Below are positions 8,957-18,894 of a DNA stretch of 64,000 bases, piece after piece. The DNA is from Thorsellia kenyensis. Lineage in GTDB: Bacteria; Pseudomonadota; Gammaproteobacteria; Enterobacterales; Thorselliaceae. The position numbers and the translations under genes were made by a program. Below the pieces are notes generated by a model. That model searched no databases, had not been told where the DNA came from, and saw only the letters and a list, made by a program, of their open reading frames with translations. Where the stretch lies: NCBI RefSeq assembly GCF_042432445.1, contig NZ_JBHLXE010000076.1, forward strand, positions 26,315-90,314. Reading direction: 5' to 3'. Positions within the stretch are counted from its first letter, which is position 1; each line of letters opens with the position of its first letter.

Positions 8957-10219
8957 TTATAGAGAATAGAATGCTTGAGCAACTACACAGTCACCCTCTA
9001 ATTCAATATGAGGTGTTTTCATTGACACAAAACAGGATTGTCCTGGAAGTAGGGTAATCTCATCATCATTTGCTTGAATTCGAGCTTTACCTTTTACACA
9101 AAAGAAAATACTAGCGCCTTCGAGATTAATGCTAGATTTTGAGTCAATTTTGCTATGGTAAATACTGAAACGAAAATCATCGACAGGGATCGGGAAATGA
9201 GAAATAATCCCTACTTTATTGGGTTTCATAGGCAAAGAATCTAGTGCGGTGGGAATAAATTCTAAATTGGACATCAATTCTGAGATGTTGATATTTTTTG
9301 ATGTCAATCCAGCTCTTAGTACATTGTCAGAATTAGCCATGATTTCTAACCCAGTTCCACTTAAATAAGCGTGGGGGGTATTTGCGTACAAAAACATTGC
9401 TTCACCAGCTTTTAAGTGGATCACATTGAGTAGTAAAGGCGAGAAAGCACCCATATCTTCTGGGTAGATATCTAAAATAGTGCTAATCGTTTGCCAGGTC
9501 AGTTGATGGTTTTTATTGAAAATATCAAGTGCACTGATATTTAAATTTACATGATGACGAAGTTGTTTTAATAAAAAAAACTTATCATCACCCGTAAGTT
9601 TTAATAAGCCTTCAAACAGTTCACTAAGGCTCTTTTCATCAGGTTGAGTAATAAAATTAGAGAAAAGGGCATGAGTATCCTTAAAGGGTAAAATCAGTTG
9701 GCTAATATCCTCTAAAGTCCTAAATGCATTCATGGCAATAAAATCAGTCAGAGCATAAATCAACTCAGGTTTGTGATTGGCATCTTTATAATCACGTACA
9801 GGAGAGTCTAAAGGGATCCCTTGTTTATTTTCTTTTTCGAAACCCAATTCAGCAGATTTTTTATTAGGATGCACTTGAATGGACAAAGGTGTTTTTGCAC
9901 AGAGAACTTTAAAAAGGTAGGGTAGTTCTTTGAATTTGTCCGCAGCTTTTTGACCTAAATTACCGACTAAGTCCTTTTCAATGTATGATTTAAGTGTTTC
10001 TAGCGACATGATGTCCTCAGACACAATTCCTGAAGACATACTAAAAATTGGTGCAAACAAATTGTCTTTTTTGATTATTCTAGAGCTACTTTTAGGATGA
10101 GCTCCCATCCATACTTCTGCCATAGGAAGGTGCTCATTGTTATCTATGCCGAATAACTCAGTTAGAGCAGTTTCAGATCCCCAAGCATAATTTTGAATGG
10201 TATTGTGTAGTTTATACAT
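8957..10219 (-). CDS. manA: Mannose-6-phosphate isomerase, class I
   Basis: ManA interconverts fructose-6-phosphate and mannose-6-phosphate with a zinc cofactor. It feeds mannose into glycolysis or provides precursors for GDP-mannose. The 420-residue protein has the type I signature: AEVWMGAHP at 34-42, QVHPNK at 115-120 (zinc ligands Gln115 and His117), YKDANHKPE at 144-152 (Glu ligand), and the cupin block HLKAGEAMFLYANTPHAYL. Length is slightly above the E. coli enzyme (391). GAGG lies before the ATG at 10219. With the neighbouring aroC it forms a possible two-gene unit. Confidence 0.94.
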   Translation of the reverse strand: MYKLHNTIQNYAWGSETALTELFGIDNNEHLPMAEVWMGAHPKSSSRIIKKDNLFAPIFSMSSGIVSEDIMSLETLKSYIEKDLVGNLGQKAADKFKELPYLFKVLCAKTPLSIQVHPNKKSAELGFEKENKQGIPLDSPVRDYKDANHKPELIYALTDFIAMNAFRTLEDISQLILPFKDTHALFSNFITQPDEKSLSELFEGLLKLTGDDKFFLLKQLRHHVNLNISALDIFNKNHQLTWQTISTILDIYPEDMGAFSPLLLNVIHLKAGEAMFLYANTPHAYLSGTGLEIMANSDNVLRAGLTSKNINISELMSNLEFIPTALDSLPMKPNKVGIISHFPIPVDDFRFSIYHSKIDSKSSINLEGASIFFCVKGKARIQANDDEITLLPGQSCFVSMKTPHIELEGDCVVAQAFYSL

Positions 10220-10367
10220 TCAAAAACCTCAATTATTGAATTAATATTTAATTTATTAGTTTAAAAGAGAATTTACATAAATTCCAAAAACGTATGGTGT
10301 TCATGGCTGAATTCAGCCTATTGTGAGTATAACAGCTGTAATTAAATTACAAAACAAAAGTAGACAA

Positions 10368-12440
10368 TTAAATCGCATTAAGCAGGCTTATAAATGCTTG
10401 TTCATCTAATACTTTTACTCCTAGGCTATTTGCTTTTTCAAGTTTACTCCCAGCCGCGTCTCCTGCGATAACAAAATCTGTTTTTTTAGAAACACTGCCA
10501 CTGACTTTAGCGCCTAGAGCAATCAGTTGATCTTTCGCTTCATCTCTGGTCATCTGACTCAAAGTACCTGTCAATACAACGGTTTTTTCAAAAAATAGAT
10601 TATTCTTTTGGTTGGCCGAAGGCAAGTCCATTTCATCTAGCTTAGGGAATGATAATCCAACTTTATCAGATAAGAGCGTTTCGATAAGTTTCAAATTATC
10701 TTTATCGTTGAAAAATTCTCGAATGTTATGGGCAACAATTTCACCTATATCCGGAACTTCCTTTAAAGAAGCTTCAGAAGCATTTATAATAAGCTGTATG
10801 TCCTTATAATGATTTGCTAAGTTTGTCGCAGTAGACTCCCCTACGTCCTTGATACCAATAGCATAAATAAGCCGAGACAAGGTCGTTTTTTTAGATTTTT
10901 CAATCGCATTTAGAATATTGGTCGCTGATTTTTCCCCCATACGATCTAAACTGCTCAAGATAGATTGAGTGAGTGAGAAAATATCTGCAGGGGTTTGCAG
11001 ATATTCCTTATCAACTAATTGTTCTATTAATTTATCACCGAATCCTTCAATATCTAAGGCACGCCTAGAAACAAAGTGCTTTAAGGCTTCTTTCCTTTGC
11101 GCAGAGCACGCCAGGCCAGCAGGACAACGAACAGCAACTTCTTCTCTTAATTGAATAAGCGCTGTGTGACAAATAGGGCAAGTAGTTGGGAAGACGACTT
11201 TTTTAGCCGTTTGAGGTCTTAATGAATCAATGACTGCTACAATCTTAGGTATGACGTCTCCAGCACGTCTTATTGTGACCGTGTCACCTATGTGGATATC
11301 TAAACGATTTAATTCATCTTGATTGTGTAAAGTGGCATTACTGACAACAACGCCTGCAACTTCTACGGCATTAAGTCTTGCAACAGGTGTTATAACACCA
11401 GTTCTACCTACTTGAAACTCTACATCAAGTAGTTGGGTAGGAACTTCTTGAGCAGCAAACTTAAAGGCACTTGCCCACCTAGGGGCGCGCGAGACAAACC
11501 CTAATTTTTCTTGTAACTTTATATCATTCACTTTGATGACTACGCCATCAATATCGTAGCCTAAGCTATCGCGCGTAGTTTCAATCTCCTTAAAGTACGC
11601 CAATATTTCGTCTTTACTTCTCAAGCGCCGCATCCATGAATTTGTAATAAACCCCCAGTCAGAGAGTTGTTTTAAGCGATCATAATGATTATCTGGCAAT
11701 GCTGATCGCTTTGATGAATCAAAGATTATCTCGCCTAGACCATAAGCACAAAAAGTCAATGGTCTTGTTGCAGTAACGTTAGGATCTAATTGTCTTAAAG
11801 AACCTGCTGCGGCATTTCTTGGATTAGCAAACGTTTTGACCACTTTGTCTTTTCTACTTTGGGATAATAACTGTTCATTCAGCGTATCAAAACCTTGGTG
11901 TGTCATAAAAACTTCACCTCTGACTTCAAGTACTTCTGGATAGCTTTCACCTAAGAGCACCAAAGGGATGGATTTAATTGTTCTTATGTTTTGAGTAATA
12001 TCTTCACCAGAACTACCATCACCACGGGTAGCTGCTTGGACAAATACGCCATTTTCATATCTTAGACTCACTGCAAGGCCATCCAGTTTTAGTTCACAGC
12101 AAAATTCGATTTCAGCGGGATTATATTCAGGTAATCTTTCATAAATACGATTATAAAACTTGATGAATTCCTCCTCATTAGAGCATTTATTAAAAGAAAG
12201 CATTGGAATGACATGATTGACACTTTTAAATGCACTGAGTGGATGAGCACCTACGCGCTGAGTCGGTGAGTCGGGCGTGATTAGATGTGGGTTAGACTTT
12301 TCTAGGGCAACTAATTCATCAAACGTCTTATCATAGACAATATCTGGGACAATCGGTTTATCTAATACATGATAATGGTATTCATATTCACGTAACTGTT
12401 TTTTAAGTAGATTCAGTTGCTTTTGTATTTGTTCTGTCAT
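10368..12440 (-). CDS. ligA: NAD-dependent DNA ligase
   Basis: LigA seals single-strand nicks during replication and repair using NAD. The 690-residue protein has the full domain order: Ia domain with YHYHVLDKP and VYDKTFDEL, the adenylation domain with the nucleophile Lys118 in KLDG, the OB fold with VGRTGVITPVA, a four-cysteine zinc finger around residues 415-440 (CPIC and CPAGLAC), a helix-hairpin-helix region with ALDIEGFG, and a C-terminal BRCT domain from about residue 612. It follows yfbR by about 60 bases. In E. coli ligA follows zipA, which is not seen here. Confidence 0.97.
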   Translation of the reverse strand: MTEQIQKQLNLLKKQLREYEYHYHVLDKPIVPDIVYDKTFDELVALEKSNPHLITPDSPTQRVGAHPLSAFKSVNHVIPMLSFNKCSNEEEFIKFYNRIYERLPEYNPAEIEFCCELKLDGLAVSLRYENGVFVQAATRGDGSSGEDITQNIRTIKSIPLVLLGESYPEVLEVRGEVFMTHQGFDTLNEQLLSQSRKDKVVKTFANPRNAAAGSLRQLDPNVTATRPLTFCAYGLGEIIFDSSKRSALPDNHYDRLKQLSDWGFITNSWMRRLRSKDEILAYFKEIETTRDSLGYDIDGVVIKVNDIKLQEKLGFVSRAPRWASAFKFAAQEVPTQLLDVEFQVGRTGVITPVARLNAVEVAGVVVSNATLHNQDELNRLDIHIGDTVTIRRAGDVIPKIVAVIDSLRPQTAKKVVFPTTCPICHTALIQLREEVAVRCPAGLACSAQRKEALKHFVSRRALDIEGFGDKLIEQLVDKEYLQTPADIFSLTQSILSSLDRMGEKSATNILNAIEKSKKTTLSRLIYAIGIKDVGESTATNLANHYKDIQLIINASEASLKEVPDIGEIVAHNIREFFNDKDNLKLIETLLSDKVGLSFPKLDEMDLPSANQKNNLFFEKTVVLTGTLSQMTRDEAKDQLIALGAKVSGSVSKKTDFVIAGDAAGSKLEKANSLGVKVLDEQAFISLLNAI

Positions 12441-12500
12441 AGCTATTTTTTTCTAGTAAAATGTAATTAGTTAATATAATATTTATGGATTAATGAGTCT

Positions 12501-13115
12501 CTAAAGTCCTTCTTCGGACATCTCATCTAGAGAAAGAGTGAAGCTTGGAACAAATATGCGCATGAAATAATCCATTTCGTTTGAATTATCTTTAGCCAAT
12601 GTTTTTTCTAGTCTAGTTTTGGCTAATAAAAATTCATTATTTCCAGCAGAAAGTTCTTCTAGGCATTTAAGATAGGCACATAATGTATCTGCTTGTTTAA
12701 CAATAATTTTGGTTGATTCATCCACAGTGGCACTATTAAAAAGCCAAGCAAAATCAGACTGTAAAGCTTCAGGTAGCATAGAAAGCATTTTATGCTCGGC
12801 AATTTTTTCAATTTTTTTAAACTCTTCTGCTATCTGAGGATTGAAATATTTAATTGGAGTTGGCATGTCGCCAGTCAACACTTCACTGACATCATGATAA
12901 ATGGCATATAAAGCTATTTTCTCTGGGTTTAGTTGCCCATCAAACACTCTATTTTTTATTACTGCCAGCATATGTGCAACAAAAGCGACTTGTAAGCTAT
13001 GCTCAGACACGTTTTCTGTTCTAACATTTCTCATCAGCGGCCAACGATTTATCAGTTTAAGTCGTGAAATTTGAGCCATAAAGTGGCTAGTACTTTTATC
13101 TATAGAATTCATCAT
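12501..13115 (-). CDS. yfbR: 5'-deoxynucleotidase YfbR
   Basis: YfbR is an HD-domain phosphohydrolase that removes phosphate from deoxyribonucleoside 5'-monophosphates and so adjusts dNTP pools. The 204-residue protein is strikingly like the E. coli enzyme: SRLKLINRWPLMRNVRTENV, then EHSLQVAFVAH (His39), YHDVSEVLTGD with the His74-Asp75 pair, and ADTLCAYLKCLEEL with the last metal-binding Asp. It begins 8 bases after the adenine permease gene ends, which links purine uptake with nucleotide breakdown and suggests cotranscription. Confidence 0.95.
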   Translation of the reverse strand: MMNSIDKSTSHFMAQISRLKLINRWPLMRNVRTENVSEHSLQVAFVAHMLAVIKNRVFDGQLNPEKIALYAIYHDVSEVLTGDMPTPIKYFNPQIAEEFKKIEKIAEHKMLSMLPEALQSDFAWLFNSATVDESTKIIVKQADTLCAYLKCLEELSAGNNEFLLAKTRLEKTLAKDNSNEMDYFMRIFVPSFTLSLDEMSEEGL

Positions 13116-13123
13116 CGTCTCAA

Positions 13124-14473
13124 TTAGTCAATAAAAATAAACTTCGCTAAAAATAATAAAGAAACGATTATGACACACGGATTGAGAGATCTGAATTTTC
13201 CAGTCCCAATTTTCATTAAACAATAACTAAAAAATCCAAAAGCAACGCCTTCTGTTATCGAATAGGTAAATGGCATCATAACAGTGGCAATAAATGCAGG
13301 CACAGCTTCGGTGAGATCGTCCCATTGTACTTCTGTTAAGCTTGAGGTCATTAATACCCCAACATAAATAAGCGCTCCGGCTGTCGCATAGGGAGGTACA
13401 AGACTGACAAGCGGTGAGAAAAAGAGTACGATTAAAAACATCAGTCCAGTGACAATAGATGTCAGCCCTGTTTTACCTCCTACAGAAGTACCAGAAGAGC
13501 TTTCTATATAAGCAGTAACAGAGGAAGTGCCTAATAAGCCACCCAACATAGAACTTGAACTATCAACCACAAGGGCTTTTTGCATGTTTGGAAAAGAACC
13601 ATCTGATTGAGTCATACCTGCTTTATTTGTTACACCAATTAAAGTACCGGATGAGTCGAATAAATTGATGAGCATGAAAACAAAAATGATGCTAAGCAAA
13701 CTGACATTCAAAGCCCCTTTAATATCAACATGACCAACGACTGAGCTTATAGATGGGGGCATTGATACGATTCCAAAATATTTAACATCCGGGTCAACAA
13801 TTAATCCAATTAATGTGGTAATTATTATAGAAATCAGTACAGCAGAATGAACTTTTTTGTGTGCTAATATAACGATTAAAAAAAAGCTTAGAAGCCCAAG
13901 TATAAATGGGATACTTTTAAAATCACCCAATTTAACTAAAGTAGCAGGACTAGCAACAACAATTCCAGAGTTATTAAAACCGATAAGAGCAATGAAAAGT
14001 CCTATACCACTTGTTATACCTATCCTGAGGCTTATAGGAATTGAATTCATGATCCAATATCTTACTCTTACAACGGTTAGAATAAAAAGACATAAAGCGC
14101 CTAAAAAAACGGCCCCCATAGCAACTTGCCAACTATGACCAAGATCGCTTACGACAGTAAAGGCAAAATAAGCATTTAATCCCATAGCAGGCGCTAATGC
14201 GATGGGAAGATTAGTAAATAGGCCCATTGCAATAGAACCAATCGCTGCTATAAGAGCTGTAGTAACAAAAACTGCTTTCGTGTCCATCCCTGCCACACCA
14301 AGAACATTAGGATTGACAAACACAATATAAACCATTGTTAAAAAGGTAGTTAATCCTGCAATGACTTCAGTTTTTACATTAGTATTTTTTTGATGTAGTT
14401 TAAAAAAAGAGTCAAGTACAGAGCGAGTCGAAGCGCTTGTATTTGTATTTTGTTGTGGCATAGAATATTCCAA
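13124..14473 (-). CDS. adeP: Adenine permease, AzgA-like NCS2 family
   Basis: A 449-residue inner-membrane purine/proton symporter matching E. coli AdeP (PurP) nearly throughout. Evidence includes TEVIAGLTTFLTMVYIVFVNP, AGMDTKAVFVTTALIAAIGS, the substrate-site block LPIALAPAMGLNAYFAF, LINLFDSSGTLIGVTNKAG, and GTSSVTAYIESSSG near residue 320. About 12-14 membrane helices are predicted by eye. A few residues of N-terminal extension, rich in Thr and Ser, precede the core. yfbR follows after 8 bases. A perfect 18-bp palindrome lies 141 bases before the start and could be an operator. Confidence 0.93.
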   Translation of the reverse strand: MEYSMPQQNTNTSASTRSVLDSFFKLHQKNTNVKTEVIAGLTTFLTMVYIVFVNPNVLGVAGMDTKAVFVTTALIAAIGSIAMGLFTNLPIALAPAMGLNAYFAFTVVSDLGHSWQVAMGAVFLGALCLFILTVVRVRYWIMNSIPISLRIGITSGIGLFIALIGFNNSGIVVASPATLVKLGDFKSIPFILGLLSFFLIVILAHKKVHSAVLISIIITTLIGLIVDPDVKYFGIVSMPPSISSVVGHVDIKGALNVSLLSIIFVFMLINLFDSSGTLIGVTNKAGMTQSDGSFPNMQKALVVDSSSSMLGGLLGTSSVTAYIESSSGTSVGGKTGLTSIVTGLMFLIVLFFSPLVSLVPPYATAGALIYVGVLMTSSLTEVQWDDLTEAVPAFIATVMMPFTYSITEGVAFGFFSYCLMKIGTGKFRSLNPCVIIVSLLFLAKFIFID

Positions 14474-14613
14474 TAATGTCTTAATTGATTGCCTGGAAAA
14501 GAAGTTACCAAGGCACGTTTTATCTTGGCTTATAAGTTATTGAGATGAGTATGGATCTATTTAGAAACGAGTAAAATACAATTTATTACCCTTTAGTTTA
14601 TCATTAAAACCCC

Positions 14614-14631
14614 ATGATTCTTAAGAATCAT
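14614..14631. promoter_or_regulatory. Perfect 18-bp palindrome upstream of adeP
   Basis: ATGATTCTTAAGAATCAT is a perfect palindrome in the 271-base spacer between the YfcC-type gene stop and the adeP start. Its size and position suit a dimeric repressor site. It does not match the PurR consensus. No repressor can be named from sequence. Confidence 0.5.
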
Positions 14632-14744
14632 AATCAATTATGCGGTGTAAATCAATGATAATTTCAAGGGTAACATAGTACATTTTTTTAAATAAAAACG
14701 GAAAATTAATTTAAATTGCGGGTGCTATAAAATATAACAACACA

Positions 14745-16121
14745 TCAAAATCCTATGTAATAACCAACAAGTAAGAAGCCCCAGCTTAAAACATAGACCA
14801 TCACCATGAATGGAAAAATATGCTTTAGCCATTTAGTATAACTGACTTTTGCTAGAGCTATCATAGCGAGTGTGCCACCTGATGTCGGAATGATTAAGTT
14901 TGTCAGGCCATCACCAATTTGAAATGCGGAAATCATTAATTGGCGACTCATTCCAATCAAATCAGCCACCGGTATTAAGATAGGCATTGTGACTAATGCT
15001 TGTGCTGATCCTGAGGGTATAAACAGATTTATGATGCCTTGAATGACACTTGCAGCGATAGCTGCAATAGAGACAGGGACATTTTGTATGTGTGAACTTA
15101 AATAGTAAACAATAGTATCAATCATTTGCGCTTTATTGAGTAATACATCAATTGACGCAGCTAAACCAATAACTAAGGCACCAGCAGTTACGCCTGACGC
15201 GCCTTCTATCATTTGCTCAACAATTTTATTCGCGCCTAATCCGTTTATCACACCAATCACAATAGCGATAATAATAAAAACAGCGGCAATTTGATTGATA
15301 TACCATTTGTGCACAAATACACCATAAAGCATTACTCCCATACCCAGCACAAAGGATGCTAAAGTGAGTATGTCTTTTAAAGAGAGAGAATATTGAGAGA
15401 GGTTTTTTGATAACCCACTGTTTTGCATTCTGAACTCCTCTTTTTTTGCTAAGCGGCAAATATAGAATGAGAGTAACCCAAGCGCTGAGAATACGTGTAT
15501 AAATCGAAATGGAGCACCAGAAAAAAGAGGTAATTCACCAATTGTCTGTGCTACACCTACCGTATAAGGGCTAATAGGTGATAGAGCAAACCCCACGCCA
15601 ATACCCCCAACGGCAATCATAGCGCCAATAAGATTAGAGCGCCCAATGGCAGAAGCAATAAGAACTGCAATAGGAACAAGTGCAATGTTATTTTCATATC
15701 CTACCGCTATACCAAAAAAACCATAAATAAAAGTACAAATCGTGATAATGATATTCGATTTATTTAACCCCATTCGATGAATCCACACTCCTATTGCATT
15801 TTCAAGGGCACCTGTTTTCTGGAGAATATGAAATAACCCCCCAGCGATGAATACGATAAATAAGTAGGGACCTGCTTTAATCAATCCTGCTGGAATAGCA
15901 ACAAATATGTCAAATACATGCAGACTAGCACTGTCTTCAATTAAGCGGAACGAATTAGGCACTACTTTAGTTTTACCTGATTCTACAACTCGTTCAAACA
16001 TGCCTGCGGGGATAAAAAAATGCATTAGATAGACTAATACAGAGATGAAAAATATCAAGGCCATGGGATCAGGAATTTTTTTATACCATACCGTTTTTGA
16101 GTTTTCTTGTGTCTGCTGCAT
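14745..16121 (-). CDS. YfcC family / C4-dicarboxylate anaerobic carrier-like transporter
   Basis: A 458-residue polytopic membrane protein with about 11-12 helices, of the YfcC/DcuC-like group. Typical features are the N-terminus KIPDPMALIFFISVLVYLMHFFIPAGMFER, the block GVGFALSPISPYTVGVAQTI near residue 180, and IQGIINLFIPSGSAQALVTMPIL near residue 370. Members carry dicarboxylates, basic amino acids or short-chain acids, so the substrate is unknown. I choose ATG 16121, which has GAGG 9 bases upstream; the in-frame TTG at 16136 overlaps that site. It stands alone with a 414-base leader. Confidence 0.8.
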   Translation of the reverse strand: MQQTQENSKTVWYKKIPDPMALIFFISVLVYLMHFFIPAGMFERVVESGKTKVVPNSFRLIEDSASLHVFDIFVAIPAGLIKAGPYLFIVFIAGGLFHILQKTGALENAIGVWIHRMGLNKSNIIITICTFIYGFFGIAVGYENNIALVPIAVLIASAIGRSNLIGAMIAVGGIGVGFALSPISPYTVGVAQTIGELPLFSGAPFRFIHVFSALGLLSFYICRLAKKEEFRMQNSGLSKNLSQYSLSLKDILTLASFVLGMGVMLYGVFVHKWYINQIAAVFIIIAIVIGVINGLGANKIVEQMIEGASGVTAGALVIGLAASIDVLLNKAQMIDTIVYYLSSHIQNVPVSIAAIAASVIQGIINLFIPSGSAQALVTMPILIPVADLIGMSRQLMISAFQIGDGLTNLIIPTSGGTLAMIALAKVSYTKWLKHIFPFMVMVYVLSWGFLLVGYYIGF

Positions 16122-16535
16122 GAGTTTTTTCCTCAAGTGAAAGATAAAGAATAATTGTTGTAGAAATGCAAATGGCTATGTGATTTTTATGATGCTTTGC
16201 CCCATCAGTTTTTTGTTTAACCTGAATAGAGTAGGCGAAAAAAAATTTTTGAGCCAGTTTTAAAAATAGATAAAAAAGTTTTCAATAAAATAAAATATTT
16301 TTTAATCTGACGAAGGAAAGTTAACAGTAAGACGTATAAAAAAGCATAAATGATAATCAGTCATTACTTATTACTTGTACCAGTAAAGTGAGGCGATAGC
16401 AAATAGAATCCATCCATATGTGACTTATTTCACTTAATTTAGCGTCTTAAATAAAACGGCCAATCAAATGATACATTGTTAGGGTATTGGTTAAAGTGAG
16501 AATATGAGTATAAAAGTTAATAACGAAATTGAGAG
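16122..16535. other. Intergenic region between ispE and the YfcC-type transporter gene
   Basis: About 414 AT-rich bases that must hold the promoter of the transporter gene. A stretch at 16346-16364 shares an 11-base core (AATGATAATCA) with the Fur consensus but matches only 12 of 19 positions overall. No RNA gene or coding remnant was seen. Confidence 0.4.
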
Positions 16536-17429
16536 TTAATATAGTAATTGATTTGAATTGACACCTTTAGCGACTATGCTCCACCACATAGAGGGCACTT
16601 TTTTTTGTATATTAAGCGCTTGCTCATGATCTTCAAAAATAGCAAATACAGTTGATCCTGTACCTGACATAAAAGGTTCTGAATAATTTGTTAACCAATC
16701 AATCGCTTCTTGAACTTCATTAAAAAGCTTGCTCGCGACAGGAGTGAATACATTAAAATAAGGTGAGTGTAACCATTCATGCCAAGTTTTTTTGGGATAG
16801 TCTCTTTTGAGTAAATTTGATTGAAATAAAGCTTGAGTAGGAATTGATTTATTTGGAAAAATAAGTAAATACCAGCGTTCGTTGAGGTCTACAGGTGTAA
16901 TTACATCACCCACACCCGTAGCAAAAGCTGAACGATTGATGATGAAAATCGGCACATCAGCCCCTAAATTAACGGCAATTTTAGCTAGAATGTCTACGGG
17001 TAGATAGAGCTGCCAAATCTGATTTAATGCAATTAGGGTACTTGCAGCATTGGATGATCCTGCCCCTAAACCAGCCCCTAGGGGCATTTTTTTATCCAAT
17101 AATATGGAAATATCAGTGAATTTTCTTTTCAGATTCCTTTCGACTGCAAACTCATAAAGGAGATCTGCGGCTTTAATGATTAAGTTATCTTCTTTGGGGT
17201 GAAGGGTAATATTTCTAGTAAATTTATGATGATGCGTTTTTTTTGAAAAAAACAATTCAATCTTTGGCTTTTCAGTAATTACTTTAGACTCTTCATACTC
17301 AAATAGGATTTCGTCACCGACATTAAGCAATTGAAAAAGAGTTTCAAGTTCATGGTACCCATCAGATCTTCTGCCGGTGATAGATAAAAATAGATTAAGT
17401 TTAGCAGGGGAGAATATTTTTAGTTTCAA
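16536..17429 (-). CDS. ispE: 4-diphosphocytidyl-2-C-methyl-D-erythritol kinase
   Basis: IspE phosphorylates CDP-ME in the MEP pathway of isoprenoid precursor synthesis. It is a GHMP kinase of 297 residues. SPAKLNLFLSITGRRSDGYHEL (7-28) contains the catalytic Lys10. The ATP loop MPLGAGLGAGSSNAA spans 115-129, NLGADVPIF carries the catalytic Asp, and SGTGSTVFAIF is the C-terminal glycine motif. It is about 14 residues longer than E. coli IspE, with a His/Lys-rich insertion around residues 53-70. In E. coli lolB and ispE overlap; here 215 bases separate them. Confidence 0.95.
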   Translation of the reverse strand: MKLKIFSPAKLNLFLSITGRRSDGYHELETLFQLLNVGDEILFEYEESKVITEKPKIELFFSKKTHHHKFTRNITLHPKEDNLIIKAADLLYEFAVERNLKRKFTDISILLDKKMPLGAGLGAGSSNAASTLIALNQIWQLYLPVDILAKIAVNLGADVPIFIINRSAFATGVGDVITPVDLNERWYLLIFPNKSIPTQALFQSNLLKRDYPKKTWHEWLHSPYFNVFTPVASKLFNEVQEAIDWLTNYSEPFMSGTGSTVFAIFEDHEQALNIQKKVPSMWWSIVAKGVNSNQLLY

Positions 17430-17644
17430 TGTATCACCTTTAATAGCCGCTCGAATAAACTTGAGTCACTCATATAAAACGCGTATTAAAACGCAGATAT
17501 TTTAAGAGTCAATCTTGAAAGCCTGTTCATCGAAGCACATTTAGAAGATTTAGTATTCTAGTTAACTAAACATTGTATAACGGGTTTTAGTATCGTAAAC
17601 ATAAAATAAAGTTAAACTTGAGTAACATATCATTAATTTTTAAT

Positions 17645-18334
17645 TTAACTTTTCCAGCGATTTATTTTTAATTTGATTGTTAGTTCTTCATCCCCATTTT
17701 TTTGAACTATTTCAAGTTGAGAAGGTAACGAAGTTGGCAAGTTTCTATCATAGTTAATATATTTTACTTGCCATATCAGGTTACTTTCTTTGCTCTTGTA
17801 AAGTGCAGCGGCCAGTTCATAATTTGAATTAAGAGTAATTTCAGTTGCCTCTCCAGGTAAGCCTAGCATCCAGAGACGAAGTTGCGTTAAAGGGATGTCC
17901 ATATTGGCAAGATCTAAAATTGCCTCTTCGGGATTGCTGTAGTTATAAACTTGTCCCTTGTCATCAGTGATCTTCGTCTGATTGTCGTCCACAGTAATGA
18001 AAATAACAGTCTGGCCTAGTGGATTTAATAATCTCAAATGATAAGACTCTTTTGATTGTTGTTCCCAATAAAAACTTGCAGATTGACGAAAATCCGTTGA
18101 AATATAAGCAAATGAACCTTTTGCACTATATTCACTCAAGGCTATTTTTTCCACCTCAGCTTGATGGGTTTTCCAAAGGGGGTTATTCAAGGCGGCCTCA
18201 TTTGCTTCTTTACTGAGTTCATCAGATGTTATTGTACAAGCAGATAAAAAGAGAAAGCTGGTTAAAATAAGGCATTTTAGCCATGCATTGCTAAAGCTGA
18301 ACGAAGTACTGATATTAAAAAAAAATTTATTCAC
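17645..18334 (-). CDS. lolB: Outer-membrane lipoprotein receptor LolB
   Basis: LolB receives lipoproteins from periplasmic LolA and inserts them into the outer membrane. The 229-residue precursor has a lipoprotein signal peptide with lipobox LSAC (Cys33), so the protein is itself outer-membrane anchored. The core has FAYISTDFRQSASFYWEQQS, YHLRLLNPLGQTVIFI and the diagnostic LRLWMLGLPGE near residue 155. The signal peptide region is longer than usual (32 residues). It lies divergently from the YgiW-like gene and hemA, the same arrangement of lolB/ispE against hemA as in E. coli. Confidence 0.9.
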   Translation of the reverse strand: MNKFFFNISTSFSFSNAWLKCLILTSFLFLSACTITSDELSKEANEAALNNPLWKTHQAEVEKIALSEYSAKGSFAYISTDFRQSASFYWEQQSKESYHLRLLNPLGQTVIFITVDDNQTKITDDKGQVYNYSNPEEAILDLANMDIPLTQLRLWMLGLPGEATEITLNSNYELAAALYKSKESNLIWQVKYINYDRNLPTSLPSQLEIVQKNGDEELTIKLKINRWKS

Positions 18335-18894
18335 TGTAAACTCACTAGAGGATGTTAATGTATTGTGCTTTCAAATTAAACGCAAAAAAATAATATATCA
18401 ATAAATATTTGAGTTGATAAAAATCATTAGATTTGAAAAGTATTGCAGAAGAAGTATGATACTTGAATATACTATTTATGAATTATATCATACAAAATAA
18501 CTTTCTTTCTAAGCTAGATTTTATCAGATATATTGGGATGTTATCCACAAAAATTTTTAGTGGTATTAATATAACATGAAACAGGGGATATATTAATCGA
18601 TCAAAGCAAGTATATTGAAAGAAGTCCATATTTTAATACTGTTTATATTATCCATCCTTACTAAATTATTTTATTCAATTTGATTTATTTTATTATAAAT
18701 ACCAATCAAAGTGGAATTAATAATCCACTATTGATGCATTTTTTGGGTGTATGAAATCAATTGCTTCATGAAAATCAGATCTAGCTAATGTGCAATTTAG
18801 GAAATAATCAGAATGGACTTTTCTTTCTAAACTCCTTACAATAGTCTTCAGATAAAGATTTAATCCCCTAACTCAATTACTAATAGGATGTATT
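18335..18894. other. Divergent intergenic region with one DnaA-box match
   Basis: About 560 very AT-rich bases between lolB and the YgiW-like gene, holding the promoters of both. A perfect DnaA box, TTATCCACA, is at 18541-18549; a near match, TTATCCATC, is around 18648. I saw no cluster of boxes and no origin-linked genes (dnaA, mnmG), so this is not called an origin. No coding remnant was recognised. Confidence 0.45.

Noticed and set aside
16346..16364. Fur-like site upstream of the YfcC-type transporter
   Set aside because: An 11-base core matches, but only 12 of 19 positions overall and one arm is poor; noted in the spacer entry only.
18541..18549. Perfect DnaA box in an AT-rich spacer, possible replication origin
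   Set aside because: Only one perfect box and one weak match, and no origin-linked genes such as dnaA, dnaN or mnmG nearby.
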